Assembly (NCBI GenBank): GCA_020847975.1
Contig: JADLBD010000238.1
Span: 1 to 59,223 of the forward strand
DNA: 59,223 nucleotides
Reading direction: 5' to 3'
From: Bryobacterales bacterium
GTDB taxonomy: Bacteria > Acidobacteriota > Terriglobia > Bryobacterales > Bryobacteraceae
In this document: piece by piece, positions 32,601 through 39,949 of the stretch
How positions within the stretch are numbered: position 1 is the first letter of the stretch
Layout of the letters: the number at the start of each line of letters is the position of its first letter
Position numbers and translations under genes: made by a program
The notes under the pieces: generated by a model
What the model was told of the DNA's origin: nothing
The model's input: the letters and a program-made list of their open reading frames with translations, nothing else
The model's database searches: none

Positions 32601-34538
32601 CGGGGACGCTTTGAAGAATGCGCCCTGGAAGGCGATGCCCTGCATGCGGAACTGAAGTTCGGGGTCTGTCGCTTCCTCACGCGCGATCTTGAATGCGTCG
32701 AGATAGAACACGCGGATGTTGTTGTCGAGGATGATGCGCTGGTATTGCTCGGGAATCTGCGCCCAAACCTCCCGCGGATCCTCGAACGAACTCTGGAGAA
32801 TGAACACGCCGCCTTTCTTGAGTCCGGCCAGCGGATTCGAATGCTTGAACACGTTCGGGTCCGGCGAAAGCACCACGTCCACGTAGAAATAGTCGCAGTT
32901 GATGCGGATGGGCTCCGGAGCCGCCGAAAGATAGTACGTCGTGGGCTGCCCCTTCTTCTCCGAACCGTATTTCGGATTCGCCTTGATGTGGAACCCGAGC
33001 AGGTCGAACAGCGTCATCGCCAGGTTCTTGCCCGTCGTGATGGCTCCCCACCCGCCTACCGAGTGGAACCGTACCGTGATGCTGTCCTTCGGCATCAGGT
33101 TTGGATTTTCGCTTCCGCGGATCGCCAGTTCCTTCACGTGCGGGTAGGCGTCGGTGACCGATTGCTGATGGATCTCCTGCTTGGGAGTGAACGGCCTGTC
33201 GTGTGCAAAGTCCACCGAGAGATAGAAAAACTTCTTCCTGCCGCCGTTGGGCAGCATGTTCTCCACGGCTCCAATCAGGCCCTCCGGCTGAAGGTCCCGG
33301 CTGCCGAGGCCGTACGAACCGGAGTAGAGCGGAGGCATATCCTCCGCGTTGCGATAGGTCGCGTGATCCGGATAGGGGAGCGGCCCCTTGCCGGCTCGCC
33401 CGTTCTCCAGGCACCGGCCCATGGCGGCGCGGATCTCGCGGATCAGTGGGAGGTCAGCGGCCAACGGTTGATCCACGCGTTCCAGCACCGCCACGCCCTT
33501 TCGGCCGGTGAGGAGTTTCCCGATCAGATCGCCGGGGAAGGGCCGGAACATCACCATGTTCACGACGCCCACCTTGATCTTCTTGGCTTCGCGCAGGTAG
33601 TCGGCCACCGCTTCGGTGGTGACGAGCATGCTGCCCTGGCCCACGATGAGGTAGTCAGCGTCTTCAGCCCGGTAAGTGACCACGCGGTGGTAGCGCCGGC
33701 CCGTGAGTTCGTGGAACTCATCCATGGCCCGATCGGTGATTTCCGCAATATGGTCGAAGAAGAACGGGCGCTGCGCGGCGACGCTCTGCATGTAGGCGTC
33801 CTGGTTCTGCACCGTTCCGCACAGAACCGGATTGTCGACGTTCCAGATCTCCGGAATGCGGCGGCGCGTCTCACCGTAGAGGATGCGCTGCGCCGGAGTG
33901 GGCGTCTGGATGATGTCGTCCGGGCGGCCCAGGTATTCGGCAATCAGCTCCCTTTCCGGCAGCATCAACGACTCGATGAGGTGCGTCGTGAGAAACCCGT
34001 CCTGCGCGCAGATGCCTGGCGTCAGCGAGAGCTCGGCGATCCTGTGCGAAATGATGTTCAGGTCGCACACCTCCTGCGCGCTCTTTCCGAACAACTGGAA
34101 GAAGCCGGAATCGTCCACGCAGTGGTAATCATCGTGGCCGGCATGCACGTTGAGGCTCGCTTTGGTCATCGCCCGGCAGCCCATGTTCAGCACGTAGGTC
34201 AGGCGCTTTCCCACCGCGGCATACAGTGACTCATGCATGTACGCGATGCCCTGCCCGGAGGAGAAATTCGTGGCGCGCAGACCCGTCATCGACAGGCCGG
34301 CGGTCACTGCCGCGGCGGCGTGTTCTCCCTCCGGCTCGATGAAGATCAGCGGACGGCCGGAGATGTTGATGTGACCCTTGGCGGTCTCTTCCGCCCAATA
34401 CTCGCCCATTTGCGTGGACGGCGTGATGGGATAGGCTCCCGCGGCGTCGCTCGATTCGCGCTCGCACATGATGACCGCCGTGTTGCCGTCCATTGCCTGA
34501 CGGATGCCCGGGTATTTGATCGTCCTTTTTGTGCTCAT
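29604..34538 (-). CDS. nifJ: Oversized pyruvate:ferredoxin (flavodoxin) oxidoreductase
   Basis: 1644 residues from the ATG at 34536-34538 (a GTG overlapping the rnfB stop would add six); usual NifJ proteins are about 1170-1200. Order: pyrimidine-binding domain (GAYPITPSTQMGEYWAEETA), transketolase-C-like domain, gamma domain (VRFHSVGGWGAITTGKNLAM), a double [4Fe-4S] domain with CTACGACYTVCP (about residue 785) and CKGCMECVEVCD (about 925), TPP domain with CLGCGE and GGDGAMYDIGFQNL (about 1220), then an extra C-terminal extension ending in a ferredoxin-like CTSCDECILINPKIF (about 1570). A helical insert of roughly 130 residues lies between CLGCGE and NATGCTSVWG. It oxidises pyruvate to acetyl-CoA and CO2 and reduces ferredoxin, here placed to feed Rnf. 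Confidence 0.94.
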   Translation of the reverse strand: MSTKRTIKYPGIRQAMDGNTAVIMCERESSDAAGAYPITPSTQMGEYWAEETAKGHINISGRPLIFIEPEGEHAAAAVTAGLSMTGLRATNFSSGQGIAYMHESLYAAVGKRLTYVLNMGCRAMTKASLNVHAGHDDYHCVDDSGFFQLFGKSAQEVCDLNIISHRIAELSLTPGICAQDGFLTTHLIESLMLPERELIAEYLGRPDDIIQTPTPAQRILYGETRRRIPEIWNVDNPVLCGTVQNQDAYMQSVAAQRPFFFDHIAEITDRAMDEFHELTGRRYHRVVTYRAEDADYLIVGQGSMLVTTEAVADYLREAKKIKVGVVNMVMFRPFPGDLIGKLLTGRKGVAVLERVDQPLAADLPLIREIRAAMGRCLENGRAGKGPLPYPDHATYRNAEDMPPLYSGSYGLGSRDLQPEGLIGAVENMLPNGGRKKFFYLSVDFAHDRPFTPKQEIHQQSVTDAYPHVKELAIRGSENPNLMPKDSITVRFHSVGGWGAITTGKNLAMTLFDLLGFHIKANPKYGSEKKGQPTTYYLSAAPEPIRINCDYFYVDVVLSPDPNVFKHSNPLAGLKKGGVFILQSSFEDPREVWAQIPEQYQRIILDNNIRVFYLDAFKIAREEATDPELQFRMQGIAFQGAFFKASPVMTAAKLSEEQLFHAIESQLEHKFGAKGARVVQDNMRVVQRGFDEVKEVQEKQVIVAAAGQLRKDPGLPVLLKEQPASTAPTTDIHRFWEQTGNFYLTGKGNDNLVDPFIGLSFIPAVTGVFRDMTGIRFEHPQWIPENCTACGACYTVCPDSAIPGLVHSPLAVLDTAHKMVVRSGHPVKYLPRAVRTVEQRLRPRLQAAGEKADVRALIHEAIADVLLGYGPDSAERKEVEQEFEWLREALGEFKFSLTQPYWTAREKRQKGSGGLLSITVNPYACKGCMECVEVCDDDALRPIPQTAETIDRMRRDWNYWMALPTTSPEFIRIDNLEEKIGALETLLLDKRNYMGMVGGDGACLGCGEKTVIHLFVATVEALMQPRVAREVAKIDDLLQRLDQHVRLKLAASMDLSDIGRVESALDKLKDSDLTLASFSEKLDERHAGQTIDSEWLRDVTQLLAKLKHLKAQYTEGPGRRGRSSLGIINATGCTSVWGSTYPFNPYPFPWANHLFQDSPSMAMGVFEGHMAKMAEGFKAIRMAEIELNGGYKKEKHGEFFTYFDWRKFSDEEYQLCPPVISIGGDGAMYDIGFQNLSRMMMSGKPIKALVLDTQVYSNTGGQACTSGFTGQVSDMAQYGKAVKGKEEIRKEIALIGMAHRTTYVAQGSFSNATHLIESFIDGLNTRRPALFNIYSACMPEHGIGDDLGEHQAKLAVESRAYPLVRYNPDKGITAEECFDLEGNPALDDDWPTYTLDYTEEDGKPGRMELPLTFADFAVTEARFRKQFRTAPRDTWNENMVTLAEFVELPVEDRDGKFPFIWGVDKKNRLIRVIPAEPIVKATEDRRNFWRMLKSLAGVRPVVDASEIEQRVKTEFAQNLAARLLELAGNGGMQIDLPAIPASSGAAAAVAVADPAVAAASENGYVAPWIDSAECTSCDECILINPKIFAYDERKHAYIKDPKGGPYKDLVRAAEKCTAQVIHPGYPAGQSGKETEKLVQRAKKYM

Positions 34539-34552
34539 CCTGTCTTCCTTAC

Positions 34553-35449
34553 TCACCTCAGCGGTGAAACCGGCAAATCCGCCGGCTCCACCGGCAGCGG
34601 CGACTTGCGGGTAATTTTCTTCGCTTCAATCCCTTTGACTAGTCCCTTCTCCGGATCAATCCATACGATGGCTCCCGTGGGACACCGCTGAATGGGAATA
34701 TCGCTCGCCAGCTTGTTCCTGGAGTAGTCCACCACGGCAAGGTTGTTGACGATCTGGATAAGGCCCGCCGGAGCGTCCGCGGCGCAGCGGCCGCACGCCG
34801 TGCAGGCCACCTCGCAGGAGGCCTCCGCTTCCTCTCCGTTTGCCAGATTCTTGCAGGCCACCCACAGCCGGTGGCTCACCACGTGAATGGAGAACAGGCT
34901 CTTCGGGCAGACCTCGACACAATCCCCGCACGCCGTGCACTTCACTTCACTCACCACCGGAAGCCCATGCCGGTCCATGTGGATGGCGTCAAAATCGCAC
35001 ACCCGTTCGCAATCGGCGAGCCCGAGGCAGCCCCAGGAGCAGCTCTTGCCCCCGCCGGAAATCAGCGCCGCCGCCCGGCACGTATCGAGACCGCTGTAAC
35101 GGGCACGGTTGCGGGCCACGTGATCTCCACCGGCGCAGGCCAGGCGCGCCACCCGTTTCTCTTCCGCTCCCGCCGCTACCCCAAGCAGGTTGGCGATGGC
35201 GACAATGCCGTCCGGCGTGCTCACCGTGCACTTGCCAGGGGCGATCTCGCCTTTCACCACCTTCTCGGCGAAGGCCCGGCATCCGGCCTGCCCGCAGGCG
35301 CCGCAATTGGCGCTTGGCAACATCGACTCGACCTGGTCAATCCGCGGATCTTCGTAAACATACAGTTTCTTGTCCGCGAAGGCGAGAATCGCCGCCAGCA
35401 GCGTACCGATAGCCGCCATCAATCCGCCGGCAATCAGGTATTCAAGCAT
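34553..35449 (-). CDS. rnfB: Rnf complex ferredoxin-like subunit RnfB, with a degenerate cluster site
   Basis: 298 residues from the ATG at 35447-35449 (GAAGGGAA upstream). One N-terminal helix (LIAGGLMAAIGTLLAAILAF), then the Fes domain with Cys 49, 52, 57 and 74 (NCGACGQAGC), and a Cys-rich region. One motif is complete, CTACGDCVEVCP (171-181). The next, CTACGRCAADAP (216-227), has Ala226 where the fourth Cys should be, and the expected following CxxCGxC is replaced, leaving only RCPTGAI (C256). RnfB accepts electrons from ferredoxin. It is the first gene of the operon, separated from rnfC by nifJ, unlike the usual rnfBCDGEA order. Confidence 0.93.
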   Translation of the reverse strand: MLEYLIAGGLMAAIGTLLAAILAFADKKLYVYEDPRIDQVESMLPSANCGACGQAGCRAFAEKVVKGEIAPGKCTVSTPDGIVAIANLLGVAAGAEEKRVARLACAGGDHVARNRARYSGLDTCRAAALISGGGKSCSWGCLGLADCERVCDFDAIHMDRHGLPVVSEVKCTACGDCVEVCPKSLFSIHVVSHRLWVACKNLANGEEAEASCEVACTACGRCAADAPAGLIQIVNNLAVVDYSRNKLASDIPIQRCPTGAIVWIDPEKGLVKGIEAKKITRKSPLPVEPADLPVSPLR

Positions 35450-35474
35450 ACAATTCCCTTCGAGGCTTCGGGGT

Positions 35475-35509
35475 GTGGCAAGCACCACAAGTTGGGGTAT
35501 TTGCCCCAA
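35475..35509 (-). promoter_or_regulatory. Two small hairpins in the rnfB leader
   Basis: GTGGCAAGCACCAC (35475-35488, 4-bp stem) and TTGGGGTATTTGCCCCAA (35492-35509, perfect 6-bp stem) lie next to each other 26-60 bases upstream of the rnfB ATG, inside the roughly 160-base leader predicted from the sigma-54 promoter. They could affect mRNA stability or translation; no known riboswitch is recognised. Confidence 0.35.
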
Positions 35510-35619
35510 TGGCTCCAGCCCGATTCTCCTCTGGCATGCGCCATTTCGGGCAGTCCGGTAATGGAATCAGGGAATTTAGGGTGGATGGTATCACCAGCAA
35601 TCCTCGCATCAGGGACTAA

Positions 35620-35636
35620 TGCAAATTCCGTGCCAA
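35620..35636 (-). promoter_or_regulatory. Sigma-54 (-24/-12) promoter of the rnf-nifJ operon
   Basis: The minus strand reads TTGGCACGGAATTTGCA, a full match to the sigma-54 consensus YTGGCACGRNNNTTGCW with GG and GC exactly 10 bases apart. It points at rnfB; transcription would begin near 35609, giving a leader of about 160 bases. The element is 30 bases from the divergent apbE start. No NifA-type TGT-N10-ACA site was found on the upstream side, so the activator is unknown. Confidence 0.82.
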
Positions 35637-35665
35637 CATGCGCCGTCCTCTAAACTGGAAGAGGG

Positions 35666-36667
35666 ATGTGGCGTAAGACTCTCATCGGATTGGCAATTGC
35701 CGGCCTGCTCCTGGTGGTCCGCTACGCCGCGCAGCGCGAAGCGCCGGGCGGTCTGCTCAAGGTCCAGCGGCCGTTGATGGGGACCGCCTGGACCATCGAA
35801 GTCGTCGACCATGGCCGCACCGAAGCGGCTCGAAAAGCCATTGCCAATGCTTACGTCGAACTCGAGCGCATCGACCGCATGATGAGCGAATGGAAGCCGG
35901 ATTCCCCCATCTCCGCCGTCGATGCCAACGCAGGAAAGCACCCCGTCGAAGTGCCCGCCGAACTGCGCGAGATGCTCGAGAGATCCATCCATTACAGCGA
36001 CATCACCGAGGGGACCTTTGACGTCACCTGGCGCGGCATGGGCAACATCTGGCGCTTTGACGACGCCTTTGTTCCCCCTTCGCGTGGGCAAGTGGAAAAG
36101 GCTCGAAAAAACATCAACTATCGCGCGATTCAGATTGAGGGAGACCGCGTCTACCTCCCTGCCGGAATGAATATCGGCCTTGGCGGAATCGCCAAGGGAT
36201 ACGCCGTGGATCGCGCCTCTCAAGTGCTGAGAAATGAAGGCTTTGCGGATTCACTGGTGGATGGAGGCGGGGACATCCTGGTCTCGGGAACCAACCAGGG
36301 CGAGCCCTGGCGGCTCGGCATCCAGGACCCGCGCGCCGCACACGGTCAGATGATCGGCATGGTGAAACTCACCGCCGGAGCGCTTGTCACTTCCGGCGAC
36401 TACGAGCGGTTCCGCATCGTCAACGGGATTCGCTATCACCACATTATTGATCCGCGGACCGGCTACCCCGCCAATGCTTCCATCTCCGTCAGCGTTCTCG
36501 CTCCAGAGGCCGAAAAGGCAGTGGTTCTCGCGAAGGGCATCTTCATTCTCGGCGCGGAAAAGGGCCTCGCCCTCGCCCGCCGCGAGAAGGTGGACGCACT
36601 GGTGATCGACGTGCTAGGCAAACGTCATATGACGGAAGGCTTCGCGCGTCAATTCGAGCAGAAATAA
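35666..36667 (+). CDS. apbE: FAD:protein FMN transferase ApbE
   Basis: 333 residues with an N-terminal membrane anchor (TLIGLAIAGLLLVVRYAAQ) and no lipobox Cys. ApbE signatures follow: RPLMGTAWTIEV, ELERIDRMMSEWKPDSPIS, INIGLGGIAKGYAVDRAS written here as NIGLGGIAKGYAVDRA, DGGGDILVSG, and HHIIDPRTGYPANASISVSV. The enzyme transfers FMN from FAD to Thr of SGAT-type motifs in RnfG and RnfD on the outer face of the membrane. It is transcribed divergently from the rnf operon across a 216-base gap, which fits that job. GAGGG lies just before the ATG. Confidence 0.95.
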   Translation: MWRKTLIGLAIAGLLLVVRYAAQREAPGGLLKVQRPLMGTAWTIEVVDHGRTEAARKAIANAYVELERIDRMMSEWKPDSPISAVDANAGKHPVEVPAELREMLERSIHYSDITEGTFDVTWRGMGNIWRFDDAFVPPSRGQVEKARKNINYRAIQIEGDRVYLPAGMNIGLGGIAKGYAVDRASQVLRNEGFADSLVDGGGDILVSGTNQGEPWRLGIQDPRAAHGQMIGMVKLTAGALVTSGDYERFRIVNGIRYHHIIDPRTGYPANASISVSVLAPEAEKAVVLAKGIFILGAEKGLALARREKVDALVIDVLGKRHMTEGFARQFEQK

Positions 36668-36712
36668 GCAATTCCCAGGTCAGGACAATTTCCCCGTTAA
36701 GGAGATGCATTC

Positions 36713-38053
36713 ATGCATGCGGAAACTACTGCCGGCCAGGTGATCTTTGGCTGGAGTGCGGCCTGGGTGGCCACCGTTATCTTCGTCGCGGTCTACGTGA
36801 TGGTGGTAACGGAGAAACTCAACCGGGCCATTCTGGCGCTGCTGGGCGCGGGTTTGATGATCCTGGGCGGCGTTCTCACCCAAGAGGCGGCTATCCGCGG
36901 CATTGATTTCAACACCATTGGCCTGCTGCTGGGGATGATGGTCATCGTCGGCATCACCGGCAAATGCGGCGTCTTCCAGTTTGTCGCCATCTGGTCGGCC
37001 AAGAAGGTGAATGCGCGTCCCATGGGCGTGCTGTTCATGCTCTCCATCGTCACGGGAGTGCTTTCCGCCTTCCTCGACAACGTCACCACTGTCCTGCTGA
37101 TTGTCCCCGTCACTCTGCTGATCACCGAAGAGCTGAAAGTGAAACCGTATCCCTTCCTCATCTCTGAAGTGCTGTTTTCCAACATCGGCGGCACGGCGAC
37201 GTTGATCGGCGACCCTCCGAACATCATGATCGGCTCCTCGGTGGGGCTCACCTTCAACGACTTCGTCATCAACCTCACCCCGGCCATCCTGCTGGTGATG
37301 GCCGCTACGCTGGTCCCCATCTTCTTCATCTGGCGCAGGGACCTGATCACCACGGAAGCGGCCATGGAAAAAGTGATGCGTTTCAATGACCGCGAGGCCA
37401 TCACCGACGCCCGTTTGTTGAAGCAAGCGATGTTTGTGCTCGCCTGCGTCATTTCCGGATTCGTCCTCGCGCACGCGCTGCATGTGGAACCGGCGACCAT
37501 CGCCATGTTCGGGGCGGCTATTCTCCTGCTGCTCGACAATCTCCCCCGCAGCGCCGACGACCAGTCGAAAAACGTGCACCACGCTTTCGCCGAAGTCGAG
37601 TGGGTCACTCTCATCTTCTTCCTCGGATTGTTCATTCTTGTCCACGGGCTCGAGGTTTCGGGCGTCATTGCGAAAATGGCCCAGGCCCTGCTTGCCGCCA
37701 CCGGCGGGGACCGCAACGTCACCGTGATCGCCATCCTCTGGGGATCGGCGTTCCTCTCGGCCTTCATCGACAATATCCCGTTTGTCGCCACTATGATCCC
37801 CCTCATCAAATCCATGGCGCCCACTTTCGGCGGAGCCCACGGGCTATTGCCTTTGTGGTGGGCGCTGTCGCTGGGAGCCTGCCTCGGCGGAAACGGAACG
37901 CTCATCGGCGCCTCGGCCAACCTCGTCGTGGCCGGCATGGCCGAGCGCGCCGGACAGCCCATCCGCTTCCTGGCGTACTTGAAGTCCTGCTTTCTGCTAA
38001 TGGTGTTGTCTGTCGCCGTGTGCCATGTATATCTGTGGCTTCGCTATCTGTGA
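36713..38053 (+). CDS. ArsB/NhaD-type ion permease, copy 1
   Basis: 446 residues, about 11-12 membrane helices, ion transporter (ArsB/NhaD, P-protein) superfamily. Signature segments are FLDNVTTVLLIVPVTLLITE, NIGGTATLIGDPPNIMIGSS, FIDNIPFVATMIPLIKSM and GGNGTLIGASANLVVAGMAE, an inverted pair of DN and GT/NPP motifs. NhaD members exchange Na+ for H+; ArsB members export arsenite; the family alone does not decide. Near-duplicate of 38565-39905 (by eye about 85% identical and the same length). AAGGAG precedes the ATG. Neighbouring apbE and the Na+/H+-pumping Rnf complex favour a Na+/H+ role, which is inference. Confidence 0.88.
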   Translation: MHAETTAGQVIFGWSAAWVATVIFVAVYVMVVTEKLNRAILALLGAGLMILGGVLTQEAAIRGIDFNTIGLLLGMMVIVGITGKCGVFQFVAIWSAKKVNARPMGVLFMLSIVTGVLSAFLDNVTTVLLIVPVTLLITEELKVKPYPFLISEVLFSNIGGTATLIGDPPNIMIGSSVGLTFNDFVINLTPAILLVMAATLVPIFFIWRRDLITTEAAMEKVMRFNDREAITDARLLKQAMFVLACVISGFVLAHALHVEPATIAMFGAAILLLLDNLPRSADDQSKNVHHAFAEVEWVTLIFFLGLFILVHGLEVSGVIAKMAQALLAATGGDRNVTVIAILWGSAFLSAFIDNIPFVATMIPLIKSMAPTFGGAHGLLPLWWALSLGACLGGNGTLIGASANLVVAGMAERAGQPIRFLAYLKSCFLLMVLSVAVCHVYLWLRYL

Positions 38054-38095
38054 GCCAGCCGGTATGTTCGAATCCGCCCCATCGAGGTGAGTCCC

Positions 38096-38557
38096 ATGAC
38101 TGTCAAAGACCTGCTCAATCCCCATCCCGTCACCATTACCATGGAGGAGACCTTCGGCGGCGCTCTCGAGATCCTGCTCGAGCGCCACATCCGTGCCCTC
38201 CCCGTGCTCGATTCCACCGGAATCTACCGCGGCATGTTCTACCTCTACGACCTCTGGGAACTGTTGCTTCCCAAAGCCGCCACGCTCGAGGGGGCCAACG
38301 TCACCGACCTCAGCTTCATGCCGGGCTCGATCGAGGAGTTGCGGGAAAAAGCCCTCGAGGCCGGGCCCCGTCCGGTCACCCAGTTTCTCAAGGATAAGGA
38401 GGCCCCGGCCATCCATCCCGAAACCTCCATCAAAGAGGCCATCCTCCTGCTCTATCACCATGACGGAGTCCTTCCGGTGGTGGAAAAAAAGACGCGCAAA
38501 TTTCTCGGCATTCTCACCCCATGGGAAATTCTCAACAAACTGCATGACAAGGAGTGA
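38096..38557 (+). CDS. CBS-domain-pair protein
   Basis: 153 residues from the ATG at 38096 (GAGGTGA upstream; an upstream GTG adds three). Two CBS motifs: VKDLLNPHPVTITMEETFGG with IRALPVLDSTGIYRGMFYLY, and APAIHPETSIKEAILLLYHH with GVLPVVEKKTRKFLGILTPW. CBS pairs bind adenine nucleotides and often gate transporters. It lies between two near-identical permeases (42 and 7 bases apart), so it probably senses energy state and regulates one or both. The linker DLSFMPGSIEELREKALE between the halves is unusual in length. Confidence 0.88.
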   Translation: MTVKDLLNPHPVTITMEETFGGALEILLERHIRALPVLDSTGIYRGMFYLYDLWELLLPKAATLEGANVTDLSFMPGSIEELREKALEAGPRPVTQFLKDKEAPAIHPETSIKEAILLLYHHDGVLPVVEKKTRKFLGILTPWEILNKLHDKE

Positions 38558-38564
38558 CTGAAGA

Positions 38565-39905
38565 ATGCATTCGGAAAGCGCCGCGGCGCACGTGATCTTC
38601 GGCTGGAGCGCGGCTTGGGTCTCCAGCCTCATTTTCGTCGCGGTTTACGTGATGGTGATCACGGAGAAACTGAATCGGGCCATTCTGGCGCTGTTGGGCG
38701 CCGGGCTGATGATCCTTGCCGGCGTCCTCACGCAGGAGGCCGCTATTCGCGGCGTGGACTTCAACACCATCGGCCTGCTGCTGGGGATGATGGTGATTGT
38801 CGGCATCACCGGCAAGTGCGGCGTATTTCAATACGTCGCCATCTGGTCCGCCAAGAAGGTGAAGGCGCGCCCCATTGGCGTGCTCTTCATGCTCTCGATT
38901 GTCACCGCGGTCCTGTCCGCGCTGCTCGACAACGTCACCACCGTTCTACTGATTGTCCCCGTGACCCTGCTCATCACCGAAGAACTAAAGGTGAAGCCTT
39001 ATCCCTACCTGCTTTCCGAAATTCTCTTCTCGAACATCGGCGGCACCGCCACGCTGATCGGCGACCCGCCGAACATCATGATCGGCTCCTCGGTGGGTCT
39101 CACCTTTAACGACTTCGTCCTCAACCTGACGCCTGTCATCCTCGTCGTGATGGGCGCCACGCTGATTCCCATCTACTTCCTCTGGCGGCGTGAACTGACG
39201 GCCACCGATGCCGCCATGAATCGCGTGATGAAGTTCAACGAGCGCGAGGCCATCACCGATCCGCGTTTGCTCAAGCAATCCCTTGCCGTCCTGGCCGCGG
39301 TAATCACCGGCTTCGTGCTCGCCCACGCCCTCAACATCCAACCCGCCACCATCGCCATGTTCGGAGCCGCCGCCCTGCTGCTGCTCGATAACTTCCACCG
39401 CGATGCCGAAGAGCAGGCCAAGAGCGTTCACCATGCCTTTTCCGAAGTGGAATGGGTCACTCTCATGTTCTTCCTCGGCCTCTTCATCCTCGTCCACGGC
39501 CTCGAGTCCTCCGGCGTGATCGCGAAGATGGCGAAGGAACTCCTCGCGGCCACCGGCGGCGACCGGAATGTGACCGTCATCGCCGTCCTCTGGGGCTCCG
39601 CCATCCTCTCGGCCTTTATTGACAACATCCCCTTCGTCGCCACCATGATCCCGCTCATCAAATCGATGGCCCCGGCCTTCGGCGGCGATCAGGCGCTGCT
39701 GCCATTGTGGTGGGCCCTCTCGCTGGGAGCCTGTCTCGGCGGCAACGGAACCCTCATCGGCGCTTCCGCCAACCTCGTGGTCGCCGGAATGGCTGAACGC
39801 GCCGGCCAGCCCATCCGCTTCCTGGCGTATCTCAAATCGAGCTTCCTGCTGATGATTCTGTCGATTCTGCTTTCGCACCTCTATTTGTGGGTGCGGTTCT
39901 TGTAG
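38565..39905 (+). CDS. ArsB/NhaD-type ion permease, copy 2
   Basis: 446 residues, paralogue of copy 1 with the same motifs (LLDNVTTVLLIVPVTLLITE; GGTATLIGDPPNIMIGSSVG; FIDNIPFVATMIPLIKSMAP; GGNGTLIGASANLVVAGM). Differences are scattered and mostly conservative, for example in the central loop and in the end (LSHLYLWVRFL against CHVYLWLRYL), so both copies look maintained by selection. GGAG is placed 10 bases before the ATG, directly after the CBS gene. It ends the plus-strand group. Duplicated transporters may work as partners or at different ion levels. Confidence 0.88.
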   Translation: MHSESAAAHVIFGWSAAWVSSLIFVAVYVMVITEKLNRAILALLGAGLMILAGVLTQEAAIRGVDFNTIGLLLGMMVIVGITGKCGVFQYVAIWSAKKVKARPIGVLFMLSIVTAVLSALLDNVTTVLLIVPVTLLITEELKVKPYPYLLSEILFSNIGGTATLIGDPPNIMIGSSVGLTFNDFVLNLTPVILVVMGATLIPIYFLWRRELTATDAAMNRVMKFNEREAITDPRLLKQSLAVLAAVITGFVLAHALNIQPATIAMFGAAALLLLDNFHRDAEEQAKSVHHAFSEVEWVTLMFFLGLFILVHGLESSGVIAKMAKELLAATGGDRNVTVIAVLWGSAILSAFIDNIPFVATMIPLIKSMAPAFGGDQALLPLWWALSLGACLGGNGTLIGASANLVVAGMAERAGQPIRFLAYLKSSFLLMILSILLSHLYLWVRFL

Positions 39906-39949
39906 GCAGAATCTGGGTCTGACTATGATGGTGGATGTTGGAGTGAGTC

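Noticed and set aside
31845..34229. 794-residue plus-strand frame
   Set aside because: It lies inside nifJ on the other strand; high GC makes long antisense frames. The protein is His/Arg-rich without family motifs, while nifJ has every expected motif.
36680..37962. Two minus-strand frames of about 385 residues, and a similar one at 38985-39878
   Set aside because: Antisense to the permease genes; they repeat because the permease genes are duplicated, not because they code.
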